From contig OV884059.1 in the NCBI GenBank assembly GCA_930367215.1, positions 5,294,945 through 5,358,944 of the forward strand: DNA of 64,000 nt, read 5' to 3'. Every line of letters begins with the position of its first letter. Positions within the stretch are counted from its first letter, which is position 1. This DNA is from Pollenia angustigena (Eukaryota > Arthropoda > Insecta > Diptera > Polleniidae). Position numbers and translations under genes: made by a program. Shown one piece after another: positions 34,501 to 46,500 of this stretch. The notes under the pieces were generated by a model that did no database searches, was not told where the DNA came from, and was given only the letters and a program-made list of their open reading frames with translations.

Positions 34501-37500
34501 GTGAGTGGCACGGGGATAGTACAAGGCAACCTCTTCATAAGTGAGTATTTCCTCAGGTTCAGTTTCATCGGGGGCGGTGGTGGCATACAAGGGATATCTT
34601 TAAGAAAACAATGGAAAATTTTTTTCAAATCGTTTTTAATTTTTAACTCTTTTTAACTTACCCTGCCTCCGAGCTGGCCTTCTTTTTCTTTTTGCGACCC
34701 TTACGCGCACACAGTAGTGTTGATCCTTTGCTAGCACCCTCTTTGCCTCGATTCTTACCCTGCAGACCAGCCTCTTCGGCAATGGCCAGTTTCATGGTTT
34801 CTCTTTGATGTTGGAATGATTGACTAGGTATAAGACCAGCCAAAGTTTGGTCTTCCTCTCCCTCGCGATAGGCTTGCCACCAATTTGGATCTTCACGCGA
34901 TATAACATGCAAAACATCGCCCTTTTGAAAACTTATACCTAACTCCCTACAGGGTATGTATAAATCATCCTCAGGGTCATAGTCAAAGTGGGCGCGCACA
35001 TGTAGAATAGCATTTTCGCGATGTAGGCCGCCACCGGGTGGTGGACTGCCAGCGGGTACTATAAGAAATGTTAAAGTACCCTGCATGGTACTTAGTAAAG
35101 CACATACCTCATTAACAGTTTTTCCTCTCAGTTCTTGGCCATTAACTTCGAGTATTTCATCGCCCTCGTGTAGAAGGCCCGATTTCTCAGCCGCTCCCCC
35201 TCTCACTATTCTGCCAATTACCACAGCTTCGCCTTCGTTACGTACAGTGGCACCAAGAGGTTCAGTCGATTTTTCAATTTGTATAATACGAATATTGTCA
35301 TTTTGATCGTTGAGTATGCCAAAACAGGCACTCAGCGGTGGAGAATCAGGTCGATGACCGCTACCACCCACAGCTGGTTTCATATGGGCATAACCTGTTT
35401 GACTGGTACCCGTGGCATTGTGGGGTATTACATTAGGAGGTAAAGGCATGGCTCCTCGCTGAGCCAACGGGGGTGGTACAACTGGTGGAGGTACAGCGGA
35501 ACCTCTTAAAGAAGCTGATTTAGGAGGTACGGGCAGAGGAGGAGGTGCTGCTGAGCCACTGCTGGGTGACATGGGAGGCTGTGGACTCGCAGCACCACTT
35601 AACGTTGGAGAAGGAGTACCATCAGTATGGGTAGCCACACGATCATGGGCCAGCAGTAAGCCCTCCATCTCATGACTTGTCAGCAAATTGCCCAATTCAA
35701 TGGCTGAGGCTGAATTGGATTTCGCCAGCAGCTCGACAATATCCTTTTGCAATTCCATGGCATTTGTACTGACGGGATTATTGACTCTTGGTCGTCTACG
35801 TTGAAGGACAGCCTGGCGAGCTGCTAAAGCATGAGCCACTCCCGGATTGGAAAGAATATTGTGGGCGGCCGACACTCGGCCTGCGAGTGTGGTCATGCCA
35901 TTTTTGGTAAGTTGACTTTGCAGACGTGTCAAGGCGGCTATGAGGTCACCGTAACCTGTTTAAAACAAAAAGAAAAAATATTAATATAGAGATTCCTTTC
36001 GTTTTGCGATAAAAATCGTTCGGTGTTATGGAACATTTTACAGTCTAGTTTGTTGCCTAGATAATAGTCTAAACTGTATTCTTATCTTAATTCTAGACAA
36101 AACTTTATATAAGTATTGCCTTTTCTATAGTCTTTACTAAAGTCTGAATATTGTCTGATCGATAATCTTTACTAAAATCTAATCTGTAGTCTAGAATGAC
36201 TATGGAAGTCATGATTAGATAGACCAGATTTTGATATATATATTCGATTTGTTGTTAATATTAACCTCAGGAATCTAGTCTCGTCTATAGTTTGCTCAAC
36301 AGTCTGGATTATAGTCTGAAATTAATTTTCATACCTGTGATTTTTTCTGTTGCATCTTCATCTTCGATATAAGCTTCATTCTCTACACCCACTACCGATC
36401 GTTCGGCTGCCACCGGCTGTTGTTGCTGGGCCGTAGACTTGTTATCCTGCAAAGCCTTAAGCTTTCGGGAGCCACGTAAACTAGCGCGTAAAAATTCATT
36501 TTGCTGGGCAATACGTTCTTCTTCTTCACGGCGACGACGTAATTGTTCCTAAAAAATTACAAATAAAAAATTATCTTAAGTTTTTAATTAATTCTTTTCA
36601 AGCTACAAAGTTTTTAATTTGCCTTCAATTATTCCTTTGCGAAATATTTTGCTATCTATCTTAATAATTAATTTTCAAAAAAGTTTTAAAAAATATTCCT
36701 CATCTCCTCCCATTCTTTGCCATCTTCTACAGCAATAAAAACTTGTTTTCCTTTGGCTTTGTATAAATTATAAATGCAAATCCGATTAAAGGCGACAAAA
36801 CTATCTGCTAAACAAAGAGAGAACTCTTTTTATTTTTCCATTCATTGATTAAAGCTCTTTTTTGTTTGAAGACAAAAAATACAGCTTTTAGCTATATTCA
36901 TTGTGGCAAAAAAGTTTTAGCATTTCATCTTCTATTTTAATCTTAAGCCTTTAACAATTGTTGTTATTGTTTGCTGTTAATTTAATTAGTTGCACAAGAA
37001 AGTTTTCATTATAGAATGCAAATATTAAAACCTAAAAGTAGGCACCGGAAGAAATTGTGAATTGTATAATTGTTGTTTTTTTGTTTGTTTTACTTTACTT
37101 TGTTGCTGAAAGTAGCCACACAGCATCATAGAAAAGATTGAGCAGCAGCATAAGATGCTTTTTGTTTAAAAACATCTTATGCTTTTATGGTTATTGAATG
37201 GATTTAAGGAGTACTATAATAGATATGTAATACAAAGCTAGACAATATAAATAATAAAAAACTGTGATGTATAATAAAACGAAATGTCGCTTTACTTAAA
37301 AAGCTTAAAAGCAAATTAAAAGCTATTAAAGTTCGTAAAGCCTATTTCAAAACTTTCATTAAACTAAGAAGTTTTCTTTATTAGTATGTTTAACGAAATA
37401 AGGTGCCATGTTACATTTAATAAAAGCTTACAAAAATTAAAAGCTTTAAGAGATCGTTTAGTCTCTTTGAAAACTTTCATCAAACTAAAAAGCTGTTTTT

Positions 37501-40500
37501 ATTACATACCACAAGGCTTTTTAAAATAGTTAAGAGCTTTCTTTAAACTATAAATACTCCCAAAAAACTTAAGACTTTTTAAAAATTTCCATGAATTTTT
37601 AAACTTTTCTAAAAGCTTTTTTGCTTTGAATGTCTTTCAAAGTTTTTGTTTGCTTTAAATTTCCTACTTTAGCTTTTAAAATTTTTTTATTTTTTATTTT
37701 AATCATTAGCCGGTCTTAGAATAATGCGTTCATTTTGTAAAAAAAGACAGACAAGCGTTTTGTTTTTGCGCAAAAGTTTTCCATATTTTTATTCTTCTGC
37801 TTCACACTCGTAAACTTAATGAGGGCAAAAATTTTGCCTAAAAGGTTAAAGTGTATTCTATTTTTTTCTTTTGTAAAATGTTGTTGTTTGCCATATGTTG
37901 GCGTTGTTGTTGCTTAAAAATCAACAATAAGTTACTCGTAAAGAATAGTGTGTCATTTGAAATGCTTAAATGGTTGTGCATTAAAAAAAGATTTCTTTAG
38001 ACAAAAAAAAAAAAAAAAAGCAGAAAATTTTTGTTCAAATTTAAGCGGTAAATAAGCACGAGTAGTTTTCAGTTTATGTGTTGACAATTTAGAAACCTGT
38101 CAAGTGTTATTAAAGAAAATTGACAACACTAAATGGTCGTCTGTCCGTCGGTCTGTCTTTCAATCGTAACAAGAGAAAAAATAAATACTTTACAAGAATT
38201 TAAACTTAAAAATAAAAGGCGGTTATTTTTTTGTTTTGTTTTTCATTCCATTTTATTTGTTTAAAGGTTTAAACGTTCTTGCTGTTGCTGTAAATGTAGG
38301 ATTATGCTGGGGGTTGTGCATATGACAAGTTAAATATTATTTTATTTTTTGCCAATATGTATGTCAAGCTATTTATTGAAATTTTTTATGTTGAATATGT
38401 AAAAAGAAAAACACGACTTGATAAACAATATGTGTAAAAGCTTTTAATGCTTTTGAAAAGGTTACAAGGACGTTTAACTAACACTATTAATTAAGTTCAC
38501 TTGATAAACTAAAACGAAATTCTGCAAATGAAAAACAAAAAAATTTTATCTAAAAAATAATCATTAAGCTTTTATTTAAAATATTTCAACAGCTTTAATC
38601 CAAAGTAAGCAAAAGTTTTTCCATTGATAGTAGCCCAAAAGCTTTTCCAAATATCTTTACATAAATTCTTAAAAAAACGTTAGAAATTTTAGTAAATTAT
38701 CAGATATTCTAAGTAAAAACTGTGGAAAAGCTTTCATGTTTTATTTAAAAATTAAATATTTCTTTAACATTTGTAATAATTAAAAAAGTAAAACTAAAAT
38801 AAAAGGATATTCAATAAAATTTACCTTTGTTTATGACTTTCATTTTAAACAAATAAAGCTTTTTAAGCTTTTTTTTCAAAATGACTTAAAATCTTTTAAG
38901 CTACGTATGCCCTCAAAAAGTTACTCGAATCCGTGAAATCCACATAAAGCGTTAAGGGTACTAACGGTCTTGTTCAATTAAATATAATATTCATTATTTA
39001 TAAAACAAATTTTCTATGAAAATGGTCTTTCAAACTTTTGCTGAATTAATCTACTTTAAAACTAAAATACTTATCGCTTAACATTCATTTTCAAAATTAA
39101 AAGCTATTTAAAATCTTTTCTTAAACTAAATTATCTTTTAAAATACTTAAAAGCTTTTTTAAAGCGAAAAAACGTTCCCGAAACTTTTGCAAAACATGAA
39201 ATATTTGCTTGATTTTTTAAAGCTTAATAGCTTTTCTGCCCCAATTACATTTAAAAGCTACTAAATTAAATTCTTAAAAAATAACAGCGTACTTAAAAGC
39301 TTTTTAAAGGTTTTCTTGGGAGTCAAAAAATTTTTCATTAATAAGATTTAGTTTTAATGTTTTATTGTTGGTGGGATAAGCTATTCCTATGCGCGTTTCA
39401 CTGGTTGCTTAGGCCAGATCATTAGGAAACTTCATCATAAGATTTTAGAAAAGCTAAATTTATTATTCAAATAAAACTGTAAAGCGAATAGGAATTATTA
39501 ACACTCAAAAGACCTACACGTAACAATCAAAGCTTAAACAAAACACCAACAAGAAACAGTTAGTTTATCTTTTATTACAATCCCTTTTCTTTAAACTTAA
39601 TTTCTCTTCAAATACCAAAAAGCTACTTAATAGTGTTTCTAAAACAAACCAGCTTTTTAAAAACTATTGCAAAGCAGGAAAGCTTTTAAACTTTTTTTTT
39701 TAAATAACAGGATTTTCTATTTTTTTAAGCTCGAAAGCTTTTTTTGCCCCGATTACTTTTAAAGCTAATTAATTAAATGTTTAAAGAATAACAGCATTAA
39801 TCCTACTTAAAAGCTTTTCTTTAAACTTTAACTTCTTCAAATACCAAAAAGCTACCTAATAGTGTTTAGAAAACAAAAATGTTTTCTAAAAGCTTTTATA
39901 TAACTTTTTAACTTCTTAATAACTTAAAAAACTTATCAGTCTTTAAAAGTTATTCAAGAATGTTAAGCTTTGCTAAACATTACAAGTTTTTTTAAATATA
40001 TAAAATAAAAATTGAATAAAAAGCAACAGTTTTAATTTAAAAGCTTTAAATCTGTTTTTTTTTATATTTTGTTTTTAATATCCTAAGCTAATCCCGCGAA
40101 GCTTTTCGCTTGTCTGCAGGAAAGAAACCAGAGTCTCTGGTGGGAATCGAACCCACAACCCCGGGGCTGATAGACTAGCTCACTTCCAGCTAGCCTAATT
40201 TAAAATGTTAAAGCTAAAAAAAAAAAAATTTTAAAAGTAAAAAACTTTTCTAAACATCTTTAAATTCTTCTTTAAAACGAAAAAAATGCAATTAAACTAA
40301 TTAGAGCTCTTCTGAAGTTAAACCGTTTTATCTTAAAAATTTACTCTAAAAAGCTTTTTTTAAGCATTTCCATATTTGTTTATGTTCAAAAACTTTCAAA
40401 ATTGTTAAAACTATTACAACTTTGAGAAAATTTTGCAAATAACTTTAAAGCTTTTTATATAAAAACTTACTTTTATTAGCCATAAAAAGCTTTATTTTAA

Positions 40501-43500
40501 GTTTTTAACATTTGTTTGAATTGTAAAGTCTCTTAGGGCTTTAAACTAAAAAAAAATTTTCAACAGTTTAAAAAAGCTTTTAAAGAAACTAAAAAGCTTT
40601 TATGCTTTAAATTCTTAATTGCGTTTGTCTGTTTGGCTGTAAAATGTTTAATTTTTTAAAACTTTTTTATAGCAATTAAAAAAGTTTTCCTGGTATTTCT
40701 AATGTGTTTGAAATGGTGTCATAAGCAAATATGCTGAAATGCTTTTTACTGAACGCTTAAAATTCCCATGAAATTTAATACAATTTTTTTTATTTTAAAA
40801 AAATTTTGATAAATATATAAAATGAACAGACATATATATTTTCTTAGTTCCTAATTAATATCAAAAAATAGTTTTGTTATCAAAATTTACGTCATTTTAA
40901 AAAGTAAAAATTTTCAAGGTGATAAAAAAATTTCTTTAAACAAAACTTTATTATTAATACATATTTTAATGTTTTACAGCCGTATTCATAAAAAATTAAA
41001 ATGGATTTGAAATGCATTTTAAGGAAAATTTGTATGAAAATTTTGCCTTAAAACACATTTCAAACTTGTTTTATTTTTTATGAATACGACAGTTATTCTT
41101 TAACCCAAGTTTATTTACAACAATAATTTATAAAATTAAAGTTGGGGGAAAAAACTAATAATAATATTAAACGTAAAATTTTTATAATAAAAAAAAAACT
41201 GCAAAAAAACGTAGTAATGAATTTGTGTAAAATATTTTGATGAGATCATCAGTAAGTTAATGAAGAGTAAAAACAAAACAATTATTAATTTGTTTAAATA
41301 TTTTTTATAAGCAAATTTTCTGTGAAAAACAAAACAGACCTTGCAACAATTGCGTTTTTTTATTAAAAAAAGCCGTTTAATTTAAGATTTAGAGGTGAAT
41401 TAAAAATAATATAAGTTGGGCTATTCAAAGCTGAAAAAACAAGAACTAAATTGGATCTTAATTAGAACTGAAATTTTATTTATTTCGACCAGAACTGAAA
41501 CTGAACTGGAGCATAAATGAAACTAAACTAGATTTAAACTTAAATTGTACTAGAACTAAACTTAAATTGTACTAGAACTAGAACTGCAACAGATTTAGTC
41601 GAGAACTAATAGAGATCAAGACCAGAATACATATCGAACTGAGTTTTAAACTAAAATCGGATTAGAACTGAACTAAAACTTAACTAGAACTAATCAAGAG
41701 AACTTATTTGAAATCAAACGAGAGCTAAAATAAAACTTATCTAGAATTTAATTTCAAATCAAGGTAGGCTTGATTTTTGACTGGAGTAATTAAATCAAAC
41801 TTTGACTGATATAAACCAAACTCGAATAATTTAGATTTGAACACAAATATAATTAACTAGAATTATACTAGTTCTGTATAATGAACAAATGCACTTCATT
41901 CACTAGATTGGAATTAGTACTTATCTCAAAACACGTTGTGGATATTTTTCACGAGTGGTGTCTTTTAAATAAATTATTTCGAATCTAACGTGCATGTTCG
42001 GGAAACAGAAATGAAGTGGATTTGAAATCGAGCGAGATTTTGATTTCAATTATTTACGAAACTAGTGCAGTTTTTCCTGTTTTTTTCAGTGTTGTTCTCG
42101 TAAAGATAATTGGAACTCAAAGTATGAAGTCTACAAAAAGAAATATTTTTATTTCTTTCTCTTTTCAAAATTTGTGAATTTCGATTTATAGCACATGCCT
42201 GTATGTTTTTTGTTTAATCGAAATTATGTTTTTTGCTTTTTTAAACGAATACCCTTAATGTCTATAATTCCGTTTTTTTTTTTTTTTTGTTTGTTTATTT
42301 TGCTTCGATATATGATTAATCAAAACCACTTGCCTGTTGCTGTTTTAAATACTGGGAACGTGTTATGGGAACACCCCTTTTCAATTGAGAAGAATTTCTA
42401 CGCACAAAAGGCTGCGTTTGTTTGGACTGAGCAGGCGAAGGATTTTGCTGTTGCTGTTTATTAAGCAATTGTTCATTATTATTGTCATTAAACAGCAGAT
42501 TATAATGTTGATGATTATTTGTTGTTATCGCCGGGGATAATTGTTGCATTTCAAATGCATTTAAATTGTCATTTATTAATGATTTTGCATTTGTGTCATT
42601 TAAACGATTATTAATATCACAAGCGATTAATAAAGAATTTTGTTTATCTTCTAGTTTATCATCATTCTTATTATAATTGTTATTGTTGTTATTATTAATA
42701 ATTATATTGGCACTTTTGCTGTTATTACTATTATTATTGTTTATAACACTACAACTATTATTATCATTATTATAATTTTCCATTATGGCAGTTGCTGGAT
42801 TTCTGGTATTTGAAATTAATTTATTATCGTTAGTTTGTAACAATTCATCTCTTTTGCCTGTTTTACTGGCTGTTGCTGCTGCTGGTGCCGCTTTGTAACA
42901 ATCGCTGGAGTTTATTTTAAATTCACTACAATTAGTTTTGCTTTTGTTGTTGTTGTCACTAATATTTTTTGTTAATATTACAAAATTATTCAAATTGACA
43001 CCCTCATTTATAACATTTTCATTATTTTTGCTATTTGAGTTTTGCGTGGAGTTTGTTTTTAAATAGTTGATTGTGTCGTCGTCGACGTTGTCGCCTAAAT
43101 ACTGCGCTTGATTTGTCACATTGATTAAATGTTGTTTCTGATTTGGCACATTGTTTGTGGTCGTAGCTGTTGTTGTTGTTAAAGGCACTGAGGAGGCGTC
43201 CAGTGTTATGCTTAAGGTGGAGACCACCATTTTTCAAGTCTTTAAAATTATCTACATATTTAAATTAGGGCATACATTTTTAATTAGATTAAAAAAAAGA
43301 GAAGTTTTCGGCCAAACACCATTTTTTCCTTAAAAATGCAAACTTTTTTTTAAATTTTATAAAACTCAAAAATATTTTAAAATATAATTAGTAATAAATT
43401 AAACAAAGTCAAAAATATTCAATTTTAAGCTATAAAAATTGAACCTAAATTAAACTAGAATTTAAATTATACTAAACTTGAACCAAATTACGGCCAATTT

Positions 43501-46500
43501 TACCAAGCTCCAGTTAAAAATATGTTTTCGACAGATAATTATAACTGAACCTCGTGAAATTTGCCGTTAGAAATGAACGTGAACCGAACTCGAAATTTCT
43601 GAGTTTAATAAAACTTAAGCAGAACTGAGCTTAAACTAAACATTAACTGAACTATAACGGAACAAGAACTAAACCAGAATTGAACTAGAATTAAATTATG
43701 ACGGAACTTTAACTAAACTAAAACTAACTTGAACAAAATAAAAACTTAACAATGAATGAACTAGAACTGCACGTTATAACTAAACTAGAAATTAACTACA
43801 ACTAAGCTGGAACTGAATGAAAATACAACTAGTATTGAACTAGAACGAAACTAAAACTTAACCAGAACTTAACTAAAACTGAACAGGAAATAAACGAAAA
43901 TTAAGTCTAAACTTATGGTGTTTTCTTTTCTACAAAAAAGAGTGACATTTTATTTAAAAAAATGCAATTTGGTGTCTGTTTCATAAAAATTTTGCTACCA
44001 AAAAGGGTTAGTTTTTTAGAATAAAACAAGCCACCCTTTTCGGGAGCAAAATTTTTAAGAAACAGACTCCAAATTGCATTTTTTTAAATAAAATGTCACC
44101 TTTTTTTGTAGAAAAGAAAACACCATTAACTAGACATGAAACAGGGGTCAAATTATGGCATTCGATGTCGATCGAAATTACCATACATAATTTGAATGGG
44201 TATTTCGATCGATAATCAAGAACTATACCAAAATTTATCTGAACTGAACTTAAACTGAACAATTCTTAACTAGAACTGCAGTAGAAATAAACTAGACATG
44301 GATTAAAACTGGGGAGCTCTATTGCGATCTATTGCGATCTGATTGCATTTTTGATACGAAAGCTAAATGCGATAAGAGGGCTACCGCTTTGGCCCTTTCG
44401 TAAAAATTTTTTTTAAACGAAGGATACTGGCATTAAAAATTAAAGATGGCGTATATTGACAGAAATAAAATATCAAAATATGTAAAAACAAAAAATAAAA
44501 ATTGAAAATTAAGCCGCTGAGCTTGATTTTGTTTGAAAATTTAAATAAAATAAATACTGATAATTTGCGAAAATAAAAAAAAGATACGAAAGACAACTCC
44601 GCAAACGCATTAAAGAGTACCATTCACTCGATTTTCTTCCAGTTTTCTTTTGCATCGCAATAGAAAGTAGCTCCCTTAAATAGAATTATACAAAAACGAC
44701 ACTAGTATTTTACTTTTTACAGTGGAACAAACAAGTTCGTAAAAATTATTAATTTTAAACTTTTTTAAAGTCTTTAGATTTTATGTTTGACTTGAAAAAA
44801 TTATGCAGTTAAAAGTTGAAATAACTTCTCAAACTTCTTGTCTATAAAAAGGGTTTGAAAATTGCACTTTTCCTTTTTTTTATGGAAATTTTCCTATTGT
44901 TGACTCTTATTTACGTTTTTTCTTGTTGTCTTTTTTAATAAATACTTATAAAAAAAAATCCATTATTTTGTAACTTTTTTTATATTTTCCTGTTTATTCT
45001 GTTTTTTTTTTTTTATCAATAAAATAACTTTTTTGTTGACTTTTTTTCCGTTTACTACCTACAATTGAGTGTACGTGTTCAGCATTCAATTACCAATAAT
45101 GTTTTGTTTAAAACAAAAATAATATTACAAGAACACAAACATTTTTTTTTGCTTTAGGATTGAAGTTGTCATTTTTTTCAATTGTTTTTTAAAAAACCAT
45201 CTACGCAGTTTTTTTTTTCTATAGTTAAATGAGTCATACAGTTGGTGGGGTTTTTTACGGACTTGAGTTTAAAATTTGCATATTCTTGCAAAAAGTGATT
45301 TTAGATGTTTATTTAAAAAATTATTATAATTTGAAGAAAATTTGTGCTTATATTTAATGCAAATATAAATGATTATCAGTTACTTTTAGTATTAATAAAA
45401 ATTGTCAGCACATTATTTAAAAAAGTGTTGCCAACTGATTTTAAAAATTTCAAAATCACGTTAATTTAAACCAAAAGTGTTTATCCTGCTTCTCTTCACT
45501 AATTTAATTTTCTTTTCCTTTTTTTAAATCACTTAATATTTTAAAAATACGTTGTTGGTTTTCAAAATAAGTTGCCAACTTCAAACAAAATTTTAGAAAA
45601 TATATTGAAATGTATTTAAATAAATCTATTATTTTTTGATATAAGTTATAATTTCTTTAATATTAAATATTTCATAGTTAAAGCAAAAAAGTGTTGCCAA
45701 CTTTAAAAAATCTAAAACAAGTTAACTTTAGCTAGAAACTTAACTGCTTATATTTAATTTTTCACTTAAAAACTAATGAAGTTTTTAATAAATTTTCTGT
45801 TTTATTTAAAGAAATGAGTTGCCAACTAAACTTTAACTTTTTAGAAATTTAAAAGCCTGTTCACTTAAGGTAGATTTGTATATCCTTATTAAATTTTTCT
45901 TTTTAAAACATAAGATATTTTTAAAATATGTTGAGTTGCCAACTAAATACAACATTTTGGAAAATTAATTTAAAATTTAATATTATTTTATTATTTTTTT
46001 TAAACGCATTTTTCGTTTAAAAGCACCAACAAAAACGTGCAAATTATGAAATTCTTATAAGCGATATTTACTGTTATTAAAATTCTTTTAATAAATTCTG
46101 TTATTTAAAAAAAGAGTTGCCAACTTAATTTGAAATTTTAGAAAATTTGTTGAAGTTTCTGAAAATTTTGCAATCCAATACCAATAGAATCATAATTTGC
46201 TTGAAAATATATAAATTACCAAATTTTTATTATCTTTTAAAAATAGAAAAGTGTTGCCAACTTTTTCTTCTTCCAATAACTGTATATTTTGGCTAGAATT
46301 CATAATTTTAAGTTTCGCTTTTAAAAAATAAAAATTTTTACACAATTTTAATTTTTTTGAAAAAAGAGTTGCCAAATAAATTTAAAATTTTAGGAAATTT
46401 TTAAAAAATTTCGCTCTGATCTGTATTACAACTTTTAAAATACATAGTTATAAATGTTTTAATTTGAATAAATATAATGTTGCCAACTATTATTAGGCTT

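Larger units (their letters stand above)
37000..40620. repeat. Intron tract enriched in AAAAGCTTTT words
   Basis: In the long intron between exon 36335-36548 and the alternative first exon, the palindromic core AAGCTTTT/AAAAGCTT recurs dozens of times at irregular spacing, in contexts such as TTAAAAGCTTTTTAA, amid T-rich filler. No unit length could be fixed. A dispersed-family copy (39345-39590) and a tRNA-like repeat (40105-40195) are embedded. Confidence 0.5.

Noticed and set aside
40105..40195. Functional tRNA gene on the minus strand
   Set aside because: The T-arm and B box are good but no acceptor stem or anticodon arm can be formed; kept as a SINE or relic.
42316..43230. Free-standing gene for a 304-residue Asn-rich protein
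   Set aside because: The last codons pass through a CAG/GCAAGT donor, and the preceding peptide joins in frame to the sdt exon at 36548 with PALS1 similarity, so it is an sdt first exon.
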